From Allomyces arbusculus (taxonomy: Eukaryota; Blastocladiomycota; Blastocladiomycetes; Blastocladiales; Blastocladiaceae): a stretch of 64,000 nt of DNA. Shown one piece after another: positions 32,618 through 42,228 of the stretch. The position numbers and the translations under genes are program-made. The stretch is from assembly GCA_027604705.1 (NCBI GenBank), contig JADHYV010000047.1, forward strand, positions 1 through 64,000, in the 5' to 3' direction. The notes beneath the pieces are model-generated. The model was given only the letters and a program-made list of their open reading frames with translations, was not told where the DNA came from and searched no databases. Numbering within the stretch: position 1 is the stretch's first letter; every line of letters begins with the position of its first letter.

Positions 32618-34166
32618 ATGTCACGCCAAGGAAGCGTACCTGGTTCGCCGCTGCTCAACATGGAGGAGTGGTTCAACTATGACAGCCTCGTGAGCGACAA
32701 TTACGCGGCCGAAGTCACGCACGGCGCACCTCCGCCCGCTCAGTACGGTCCCAACGCTCTCAGCGACGCGCTTCCGGCGACGCCGTCGTTAAACTACGCG
32801 TTTCACGCGATTCCAATGCTCACGTCGCAGCCCAGCTCGCACTCGGCCGCGAGCGGTACCGCGCCGTCAAGCAGCGCGTCGCCATTTGACGGATATCACA
32901 CCAGCGCCGCCGCCGCGGTTGCTAGTCATTTGAACACGCACACGGCCGCGAACCAGCCCAATTTTACACTGCCAAGCACGAGCACCGCGCCAAGTCCCGC
33001 TGCAAATGCCGTGTCGCCCGAGGCTCCGTTTGCACTTTTCAACATGCAGCCGGGCGTCAACGGTGCCGCGCTACCTTTGGTTGCCGGTCGCTCGGACAAC
33101 ACGACGCTCGCGGGTGCCGTGGCCAACCCGGCCTATCTGCCCTCGATGCAGTTTGCTTCTGGCGTGCCCTTGCGTGGATTGCCTGGCACCGCCTTCCCGC
33201 GCAACGAATTGCCTGCGGCCGCGTCGACGCCGAGTCCCGCCACAAGAGCCGTCTCTTCTGATGCCTATGTCGCGGCCAGCGCACAATTGACCGCAAGCGG
33301 TGCTGGCTCGCAGCTCTCGCCATTTTCGTCGCCGCCACCGCAGACTCCGGGGCTGCCCGTCGGTGCCAATGGCCTTGCGTCCCCGCTCAACCAGCTGATG
33401 CAGGCGCTCGAGCAAGCGCACGCCTTGGCCACGCAGCTGGCCGCAAGTGGAAACGCGTTCCCAATCCCGACCACGACTCCACCGCCCCGTGCGCTCGTAT
33501 ACGCGTCCGTCACGGCCGCGACGCTCATGCTCGACGAGACGCTCGCCGACGCGCGCAATGCCATCTCGTCCGTGGGCGGCGAGGACTCATCGTGGTCCGC
33601 GTGGACCGTGATAATGAAGGACCCGCAGAGCAAGAAGTCGGCGTCCTCCAAGGGCCAGCGTCGCAAGGCCGACGCTCCGGACGCGTCCGTGACTTCTGAC
33701 GACACGACGCCCTTCTGCGTGCTCCGCCTGCACGTGTTACTCAAAGGTCCCAACAACCAGCCGCTCGAGCCGACATCTGACGCGATTGTGCAAATGCGTG
33801 TCAAGATCGAGCTTGAGACGCTCGAGCGGCCCAACGTACCGACCGAGACCGTGTTAAACAACTCGTACGCGTTTAAGGCGTGTCCCAAGGTCGTGCTTCC
33901 CGTGCGGTTCACGCGCGTGTTGGCCATGGGGGAGAACCAACGCGAAATCCGGCTCAAGGTTACGATGACGCCCGTGGGTGGTGAACCGATGGTCGTTGGA
34001 GGGCGTACGTACTAACTTCACCAAATATTGGCTTGTCGTAATCTGGATCTGACGCAAAGTGTTGTTTCTGGCAGTGCCCTCGACCATTACGTGCCGGTCG
34101 CGGCGGACCGGCGACCGCAAGAAAAAGCTGAGGCGACTGCAGGTCGCGTCGGGGTCCCGCCGGTAG
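32618..34166 (+). CDS. Unknown protein, probably nuclear, with basic C-terminus
   Basis: Two exons, 32618-34004 and 34075-34166, 70-nt intron (GTACGT...GGCAG), 492 residues. Without splicing the frame stops a few codons after the donor; splicing adds 30 residues with a strongly basic end (CRSRRTGDRKKKLRR), a likely nuclear-localisation signal. Residues 1-300 are Ser/Ala/Pro/Thr-rich with an acidic start around NMEEWFNYDSL, like a transactivation region. Residues about 325-460 look folded and beta-rich, with FCVLRLHVLLKGP and RVKIELETLERPNVPT. I do not recognise the family. The alternating beta pattern followed by Cys-x3-RRT-x3-RKK faintly recalls p53-like or other Ig-fold transcription factors, but that is speculation. 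The start is the first ATG after the tandem repeat with good context. Confidence 0.68.
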
Positions 34167-34706
34167 TCAGGTAAACGTTACCTTTTGATACCCGCTGCAC
34201 CGGGAAACTGCGCCCTCGCCAGAGGAGCGCAAAGAGGCCGATTTTTTTGTGTGTTTATCGAGTGAGCTTGACATTTTGTGCAATGTCATGCTGGCCGTTT
34301 TGTGATCCTCAAATACAGATTTCCTGCTATCGAGCTGATGGCGAGCCGTCATCCAACTTTTCTCTTCCACAAACAGCGACAATGCGAGCAGGAATTGCTC
34401 AGATGCAGCGAAAGCGGTCTTCTCCACCGTCTCGTATAGGTTTACCATCTCCTTGGCCATTTGCGTTGGCGCATATTCAGCTCGTTTCAATCTCTCAGCA
34501 ACACAAAGCAGGGCAACTGCAGAAACACAAATTAAAAATATCTATTCCGTGCTCGGCCAAGCAAAAACAAAGCAAGGACGCTGGAAGTTGGGTCACAAAA
34601 ACACTACAAAAATTGGTGTCAGGATGTGGCCACACGGCCACGCGTGGCAACCCGCCGACAGCGCGCGCAACGGATGCACACGCCCGCAAGGTCCCTGCGG
34701 AGACGC
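34167..34706. other. AT-rich intergenic region
   Basis: Between the unknown gene (plus) and the Ca2+/H+ exchanger (minus), convergent. Markedly AT-richer than its surroundings. Holds one exon-like minus frame, listed separately. Confidence 0.45.
34192..34529 (-). pseudogene. Orphan exon-like helical frame
   Basis: A minus frame runs from an acceptor-like TTTCTGCAG to a donor-like AAG/GTAACG. The predicted peptide is charged and helical (MAKEMVNLYETVEKTAF, FVEEKSWMTARHQLD, KSVFEDHKTASMTLHKM) and mildly recalls BAR-type coiled coils. No partner exons are seen on either side within the available space, and the base composition is unlike that of active genes here. It may be a remnant of a displaced gene or simply chance. 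Confidence 0.25.
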
Positions 34707-36403
34707 TTACGGGGAGATCAGGGGGTTGGGGTAGATGAAGAAGGCAATCGCGAGGATCAGGTACGTCTACAGAAATTCATATCAAAGCGATCAGTTGTGG
34801 GACGCGACACGGTTCATTCCAAACCCATTTCAGGACATACCGCAAGCAGCATGACACCCTCAAGCCAGTTACTGCGGCCGTCGGCAATTAGGTAGTTGAC
34901 GACGAGCACCGCGATGAACAAGACAGCCGTGTCGAAGAGTTGGAAATCCAGTGACATGGGCTGGTTGATGATCCAGCCGACGACGACGAGGAGTGGCGTC
35001 ACGAACAGCGCGATTTGCATCGACGAACCAATGGCAACGCTCAGAGCGAGCTCCATCTTGTTGCGCATCGCGACGGTCACGGCAGTGACGTGCTCGGCAG
35101 CGTTGCCGACGATCCTGGGATGCGAGGGGGTCGCGTCAGTCGTTGATCAGGTTTTGGGCGATCGTGCCGGTCAAGGAAACACGTACGGAAGCAAAATCAG
35201 CGCGACAAACGTCTGGGACAAGCCGGCTTCCTCGGTGAGGCCATCGATACTCCCGACCAGGAACTCGGAGCACACCTGCAATCGATCGCCTCGCGCGTGT
35301 CAGCATCTCGTCTCACTACCACCACCGCGAGCGGCAGCAAAAGCGTACCGCGACAAGGATCGTCGCCACCAAGAGCAGCCCAATCGAGAACCAGAGCGTG
35401 AGCACGGGCACTTCCTCCTCGTCGGCCGGCTCGCCCGCGTACAGCCTCGCATGCGTCTTGAGCTGGAAGAAAATGAAGAGCATGTAGACGATCAAGAGAA
35501 TGATGGCGGCGCCATGCGACAAAACGAGCACCTTGGCGTCGACGACATCCTTGGGGAGCGTTGGGAAGCTCGCTACAAAGGCGGCGGGCACGAGCAGCGA
35601 CATGACGGAAATTCCGAGCAGCGAGGTCGACGTGTTGGCGGCGGTGCGGTTGAACGTCTGCTCGAACCGGTTGTACCCGCCAAACAGGAAGCAGAAACCG
35701 GTAACGAGAAGCAGGTTCTATTCGTGATGGTCATTGTGGTGAGCGGATGCGGCCGGGAATGTGGTGGACGTGACAGGTGCGTAGATACCGAAAGCATACT
35801 GCCGAGCAGCGTCGACTGCACGACTGAGACGAGCCCCTTGGACAGGGCAATAATGGCCATAATGATTTCAACGGCGTTGCCAAACGTGGCTATTTTGATT
35901 GGGCACAGCGGCACGCAGTGAGCATAAAGTCGAGCCTTCCACGCCATTTTGCCCATCTCCTCCCCCATGGCCCCATGCATCCACCATTCATCCACTACGA
36001 CACGACACATACCGTTCAGCAACCCGCCAATCGTCTCGTTCGTGCGCAGCGCAATCTCTTCGGTCGCGAACCCAAGCAAGCTCGCGAGCGGAATAATCGC
36101 CAAAAAGTTGAGGATGAACGTCGGGATCGGGCCCCATTCGAGCAGGTCCGAAATAACGCCGAGGATAATGAAGATGAGCAGCACGTTGAGCCACGATTTC
36201 TTGATCGTGACCATCAGCGATGACATGAACGTCGGTTCCGGGTGGTGCACGACGCCCTGGCCGGCTTCCACATCGCCACCGCCAGAGTGAGCGAGCGACG
36301 TCTGCGACGTGGTCACGGCGGCAGCTGCGGGCGCGACATCGCCGGACGCTGACGCGAGCGGCGCCGAACTGTCGTTTGACTGGAGCACGGTCGGCTTGGA
36401 CAT
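34707..36403 (-). CDS. VCX1: Vacuolar Ca2+/H+ exchanger, CAX/VCX1 family
   Basis: Six exons: 36403-36013, 35889-35789, 35717-35349, 35275-35187, 35114-34841, 34766-34707; 427 residues (yeast Vcx1 411). Introns are 123, 71, 73, 72 and 74 nt. It uses the vacuolar proton gradient to take up cytosolic calcium. Both alpha repeats are present: [14 protein letters not shown], created by joining exons 1 and 2, and [12 protein letters not shown], created by joining exons 4 and 5. Each carries the ion-binding Asn/Glu. About 11 membrane helices follow an 80-residue Ser/Ala-rich N-terminus, and the central acidic loop (EPADEEE) separates the halves. The last exon encodes the final helix and ends NPLISP. 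Transcribed toward the unknown gene and away from CtIP. Confidence 0.96.
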
Positions 36404-37432
36404 GGAGTTAATGGGTGCTGCTGGGGTGGGCGGTTGCGGTTGAAAAGTTGAGCAAGTTGCAGCTGGATTGCGCAAGGTGTCGATTCGGGGTGCCCAGCGC
36501 GCACGTCGTCGTCGTCGTTGTCGCCTTGGTGCTGTTGCTGGTTCGCGCGCGGTGGACTCTTGGTGGAGAGAGAGGACAGGACAAAGTGAGAGATTTCGAG
36601 AACCGAGCGAACATTGCTGGTTGGCCGGCGACCGTTGGCGGCCGTGGCCTTCACGCCCTGGCGTGTGTGGCGTTTGACTTGGCGCGCCGTGCGCATGTTT
36701 GCCTTCGCCGAGTTTGCATTGCCCTTGCTCAAGTAGCATTGCCTCACTCAGTCCCTGGCTATCTTTCATGGAAGCGCCGCACGTGCGGCCAGGTTCTTTG
36801 GTGCGCGCCTTGCTATTGCGCTGGCGGTCGAGATGCCTGTTCTCGGTTCTGGAAGATGGATGCCATCGTCATGGGATATTTCCACAGGGTTGTGTGCGCT
36901 GGGCGCGCGCAGGTTCCGCAGCCTGCTCAACTGCAATGAACGCGCTGTGCTGAAGGGGCCGCTGCGGCAGGCCGGCAACTGGGGAGCATCGGTACATGGT
37001 GGCCTCGTAGATATTCTCACACGACGGCTCGTTCCTGGTGCCAACTGTAGTCACGACGGACTCGAGCACACGGCAGGAGCGAGGCGGACGACGCTGGTGT
37101 GCGTTCAGGGCAGAACTGGCGGCCCGTGCCAAAAATGCACGAATCGTGCTCGCCAGTGTTCCCCACCCTGCACCCAAGAGATCAGGCGTGCGGTTGTGTC
37201 CAGGGTGGAATCACGTACACGATCAATCGGCGTTCGCACGCGTCGAACCCTTTGGGATAGTGAGTGGTACTTAGATTCCTTGGCCTTGACAAACATCGAA
37301 GCACGCCAATCCCCTTACCTGTCCCGTGATTCCCCGCTGTCGCTCACAGCCAAGTTTGACTCGCACGTCGCCAACACCAATCCCTGCCCCTCACCCAATC
37401 CAATCATCAACTCAGACCTTCATTCCTCAAGC
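36404..37432. other. Intergenic region
   Basis: About 1 kb between the exchanger start and the CtIP stop, both minus strand. Short overlapping frames only; no domain, RNA or repeat recognised. Confidence 0.5.
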
Positions 37433-40180
37433 TCAAAAATCCACCGCCGCGCGCGACATTTTGCGTACATGGTACACCTTCGACATCTTCCGCTGAATCT
37501 GCACCGCCGGCTGCGCCTGCGTGCCCACCGGGCCCACCGCGCCCGACTTCGGCTGCCCCATCACCACCGCTGCCGGCGACGGTACCGGCGGCGACGAACT
37601 CCTCGCCTCCCCGACCATCCCGCCGACCTTCCCCATCCCCGCGGCGACCGGCGGCGACAGTTCGCTCTCCTGCGTCGACGGGAACCCCATTTCCCAAAAC
37701 TCGTCCGGCGTGCTGGGCGGCGGGAAGAGCGACCGGTGCCGCGACACTTGGTGCCGGTGCGCGGCCACATCGGGCGCGGTGGTGGCGTTGTCGGCAGGTG
37801 GAGGAGGCGCGACGGCCGTGTACCACGTCGCGCAGCACGCACAGTCGGACGCGTGCATGGCTTGCCGCGCGGTTTTGGACCGCACGGTCTCCGAGTACTT
37901 GATGGCCGACGGATGTGGGGCGAAGGTGGATGTACGGGAGGGAGTGGCGAGGGTCGGGCGGCGCATCGGGGTCGAGACGGCCGCTGCGGAGGGACGGACC
38001 GCTGCTGGTGGTGGGGGTGGCGGACGTGGCGGAGCGGGCACGTCGTGCTGTTCGTCGAGATCGTCGTTGACCCACGCGAGGTGCCGCGGGTACATTTGCG
38101 TGAGCGTCTGGTCGCGGAGGCGCGCGGGCGTGGCAGCGGTCGTGCGGTGTCGTTGCGGCGCGGCGGAGGATGGCGTGGGCGACGTGGTGGCCATGGTGCG
38201 GTGCCGTTGCGGGCCGGCGGGTGACGGCGCCGCGAATGTGGCGGCAGCCATCGTCCGGTGCCGCTGCGGGCCCGACGGGGGTGAGACGCGTCGAGGTTCG
38301 GGCGCTGCGGCAGTCACGCCGAGGACAGTGCCTGCAGCCGGGTCCACGACTGCGCGCCGTTTCCGCGGCCGCGGCGAGTCGTCGTCTGCGGCCGTCCCCG
38401 TTGGCGCTGCCGGAGCGGTGGGAGATGGCCGTGTCGGCGCAGCAGGTGATGGCAGTGTCGGTGCAGCAGGTGATGGCAGTGTCGGTGCAGCGGATGGAGG
38501 TCGTGTTGGTGTCGACGCAGGCGCGGACCGCGCGCGCACTGGTCCCGGCGGGCACACCGTCACATCTCCCACCTCCTCATCTTCATCATCCTCGATTCGG
38601 ATCGGCGACGACGGCCGCCCCGCCCGTGGCGCCGGTGGCGGGTGCCCAATCGTATCCTGCGTCTGCGACGACAAAACCGGATCGCTCGGCCGTGCCGGTT
38701 GCCCGAGCGGGTGCATCGGTCCCTCCGAATCCAAGTCGAACGCAATCCCGGCCGCGTCCAAGTCAATATCACTCGGCGGCGCGGCGGGAGCGAGCGGCGG
38801 CGACTGCGACAGGACAAGCCGCGTCACTCCATTTGTGCGCGTCGGGTTCGGCAACATGTTCGGGAGCGGAGGACGGCGGTCAGCTGCGACGGGCGTTGTT
38901 GGCATCACGTCCTGCATCTCCACGTCCTCATTTGGTGCCGGTGCCGGTTCCGGCTCAGCTGACACGACCGCACGTTCGGGTGCCTCGGGCGCGTCGCTGT
39001 TGATACTGAGTCCTGCGCCCGCAAGGAGCGCACGGACTGCGGGCCGGCCGAGATGGTCGCCGATGACTCTGAACGCCTTGCCGAGCCGAGTGTTCGCGTG
39101 CATGTACCGGTCGCGTGCGGCCACGGCGGCGCGTAACTGGTCGGTGGTCGTTAGGAGGTCGTGCTTGACGACCTTGTATTTCTCCTTGCGGTGGGCGAGT
39201 TCTGCACCAATGGATTCGACGAGTTTTCGTTTTCTGAAGCGGGAAAATGAGGTGAGACGCAGGTTGTGGAGGGACCAGAAAGAAGAAAAACGTACGTACT
39301 GGGTCAGCGTCGCACGGAGCTGGTGCACCTCGGTCGTGGCGGCCTTGAGGTCCGCGTTGGTCTTGCCGGCGAGCTGAGCCGCATCGTCGCGCTGGCGCCG
39401 CGTCGTGTCGAGCTCGCGTCGCGTCTCGTCGCGCTCCTGTTGCGTGACCGCAAGCTGGCGCATCGTGCAGACGTGTTCGAGCCTGCTCTCTTCAAGTTCC
39501 TTGGTCGTGCGCTCGTGCGCCTGCCTACTCTCAGCGAGCTGCCGCCTAATTCAGAGAAACTATGGGGTTCAGTGTTCACATGCTCGACGCTCTCCACCCA
39601 TTCACACTGAGACATCACATGCGGTACCTCAACGCCTCGACCTCATCCATCAACGCGGCCGCCTGTGACTCGCCACCTCCCACGGGGCGCACCGACGCCG
39701 ACATGGCCTGGGTCTCGAGAATCATCCTGCGCACTTCGTCCTGCAGCATGCGCTCGCGGTCGCGCGACTCGACCAGGTCGGCGGACAAGGTCGCAACGTG
39801 CTGCGCGTGGTCGGCGGCGAGTTGGGCGACGGTCGCGCGAGCTATGTCCGACGGGGTCACAGTGTCAGGTCCAATTAAGGACTTGCATGCATCCACCTTG
39901 GCTAGCGGGTACCTTCGTCTTGCGCACGGCGGACGTGCTCGGCCAAGGAGGTCAGCGCCTGCTCGGTCGCAATGGCGGCGGCGTCGATGCGCGCGGTTGG
40001 CGCGGGGAACGAAGCGTCGCCGTCGTCGAGCATGAGGTCGATGCCGCGCGCGTCGTTGCCGCGGTCATGGCTGGTCGTGGTTGGGACGGCTGGCAAGGCC
40101 GGCGGCGTGGCGAGCAGGCGCGGGGCGGCACTGGCCGCTCGCGAGGGCGTCGACAAGGATGCAGCAGCCGCGGGCATCAT
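37433..40180 (-). CDS. RBBP8: CtIP/Sae2/Ctp1 DNA-end resection factor
   Basis: Four exons: 40180-39913, 39841-39628, 39545-39300, 39233-37433; 842 residues, introns 66-82 nt. CtIP activates the Mre11-Rad50 nuclease to start resection of DNA double-strand breaks. The C-terminal domain (about residues 680-770) is diagnostic: a CxxC pair (DCACCATWY), then SRHRSLFPPPSTPDEFW, then EMGFPSTQE. The Thr-Pro before FW matches the conserved CDK site (human T847, yeast S267), and STQE offers the ATM/ATR-type TQ site. The N-terminal 270 residues form a coiled coil, matching the oligomerisation region. The middle is disordered and contains three PQRHRTMA-like repeats and APTLPSPA repeats. The REV7 gene starts 350 bp away on the other strand. 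An upstream exon cannot be excluded. Confidence 0.92.
38150..38500 (-). repeat. In-frame repeats in the CtIP linker
   Basis: Three copies of a unit ending PQRHRTM/T (about 38150-38280) and, upstream in the protein, a tandem 24-nt unit encoding APTLPSPA (about 38430-38500, two near-perfect copies plus variants). Both lie in the predicted disordered middle of the protein. Confidence 0.75.
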
Positions 40181-40530
40181 GGCGGCAGCAAGGAAATGCG
40201 GGCAGTCGGGACGCCGCAGCGCGGGGAACTGTTCTTGGAGCGCGCTGCACAGGGCAGCTGCAGGGACTGACTCTGCACCCGGCGCGGTTTTGGCCGGGCT
40301 TGCCGCGCGGCTGCCATCGACTCACTGCGATCGGTCGACGTGGACGGCACGGAACGCGGCGTCTCAGCTGCCTGTCGACACGACGCCGTTTGCCGTCGTC
40401 GTCGTTGGCCATCTCCGGCCTGCACCACGGCCGCCTCGCTTGCACAACCACCCGCACAACCTGCGCCCGCCGCGCACGCACCCGCCGGCGCCGTCCCGAC
40501 CGCCAACCGTCCAGCACGTCTCCGCCAGCC
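40181..40530. promoter_or_regulatory. Bidirectional promoter of CtIP and REV7
   Basis: 350 bp between divergent start codons. GC-rich, CT-rich just upstream of the REV7 ATG, no TATA box evident on either strand. Confidence 0.6.
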
Positions 40531-41457
40531 ATGCTGCCCTACCCGCGCCTCGTCGCGCACCTCGTCGAGTACCTCGAAGTCGCGCTGCACCTCGTCTTAT
40601 TCATCCGCGGCCTCTACCCGCCGCACCTCTTCACCGACGCGCAGAAATACGGCGCCAAAGTGAAAGTCTGCCGCAGCCCGCTGGTTGTCCACTACATTCG
40701 CTCGGTCCTCGCCTCGCTCGAACCCGATTTCCACCGCGGCCTGATCGACAATCTCGCCCTGCTCGTGCTGGATGGGGACCGCGTCACGGACCGGCTCGTG
40801 TTCCAGATCGACTGGCCCACAAGGGCAGGCGGGGTGCCGGAGGAGGTGCGGAGGGGTAAGGGGCGAGAGTACGGTTCTCTTTTGTGGGTTGGGGAATGGA
40901 CGGCAGCTGACGATCTGGCTGATAGGTTGGTCGCACCCGTCGACGAACAAACGCTTTTCGCGCAATTCAAGGGCGCGCTTGTCTCCATGCACGTCGTCGA
41001 CTCGTCGCTCCCGCGGCCCCCACCGAATGCCACGTTTACGATTACCATGGACCTGGCCAACGACGTGCTCGCCGACCCGAAGCGCGACACGAACCGCGTC
41101 GCGAGGGTACGTGGTTCTCTCTCTCCCTTTCTCTCCTGCCCCTCCCTCCCCCCCCCCCTCCCATTAGTCAACGCACAATACGATTTGACCGATGCGATGG
41201 TGATGGCTAGTCTGACCAGTGGGTCCCCGCCGACTCGGACGTGCCTGACGTCGACGCCGTCAAGCACACGCACGGGTTCAGTTTCCATCCGGTAAGGACC
41301 ATTGACACGCACCTTGTCCGGGTAAGTTGACGACACGCCGTGTCGCATTCTCCACCGTCCCCCCATGAAACTCACACGCCCCGGTGCCATGTAGGTCGTC
41401 GTCTTTACCGAACGATTCCCAGACCGCGCCGTGACTCCACCAATGCCAATGGACTAG
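40531..41457 (+). CDS. REV7: REV7/MAD2L2 HORMA-domain protein
   Basis: Four exons: 40531-40868, 40926-41106, 41211-41321, 41395-41457; 230 residues (human 211). Rev7 is the HORMA adaptor of translesion DNA polymerase zeta and, in animals, of shieldin. The match is close: VEYLEVALHLVLFIRGLYPPH against the human EFLEVAVHLILYVREVYP, then KYGAKVKV, LALLVLDG and WVPADSD. The final strands (HPVRTIDTHLVR, then VVVFTE) form the safety-belt region. Intron 1 (57 nt, GTACGG...TAG) is a multiple of three without a stop, so the frame stays open across it. Intron 2 (104 nt) has an 11-C run. The acceptor of exon 3 could be either of two AGs nine bases apart. Divergent from CtIP. Confidence 0.92.
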
Positions 41458-42228
41458 ACTGCCGCCGGCAAGGTGGTGCGGGGCCGCTCGGCAGGACGTG
41501 CGGTGGAGGCGACCCAGTGCGCGCGGGGGGGGGGGGGGGGTCAAGGATGTGACGGTGGGTCAGGACCGGCGGAGCGCGCGCCTTGCGCATCGAGGTCGGT
41601 CCGTTCAGTCGCCCGGGCGGGAACGCGCGTGGCCACCGTGCCGGTACCGGTTCAACAGCGCGAATGGGTGGAGAGGGGGCCGCGCGGCTCGTGACGATTC
41701 GCGCGGCACCGCATAAGGTTCGACGGCCGAGTGCGGCCGCGGTCGCGGTCGCGTCGCGGTGCTCTCGGTGGACGGGTTGAACAGTGTCTCGTTCAGACGA
41801 TGGGATGGGCATGGCGATGATTCACATAGACGATTTCTCCTCGGCGCCTTTGGATCGAGCGGATTGAGCTTGATCCAATTCGTTCTTTCGTGAGCGGTCT
41901 CTTCCTGGTTGTGGATGGATGGCCTTCGCGCGAATTGGACCAACGACAGCAAACACAAACCAAGCACCAAGTGACCAACTCGATTGTGCGAGAATGAAAA
42001 TGCTATTCCCATAAAAAGCTCTCCTCCCCTTGCACGACAAGACTGCATCATCCAAATTGGTCGAAGAAACAAGTGAGCATGGACGGACGGGCAAACCGGG
42101 ATTTCAAACAACAGCAAACGCCTACGAACAAACCAAAAATCCAAACTCGCATCACGCGTGGCAGCACCGCATCAAGCGGGATCCAGGCGCGCTGCGCAAC
42201 CATCAACCCACCGCGACACGCGCAAAAT
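41458..42228. other. Convergent intergenic region with 16-nt poly-G
   Basis: Between REV7 (plus) and glycogen phosphorylase (minus). Contains G16 at 41525-41540. The right half is AT-richer. No gene supported. Confidence 0.5.

Noticed and set aside
37521-39377. 618-codon plus frame opposite CtIP
   Set aside because: Gly/Val/Ser-rich shadow; the minus strand carries the CtIP C-terminal signature.
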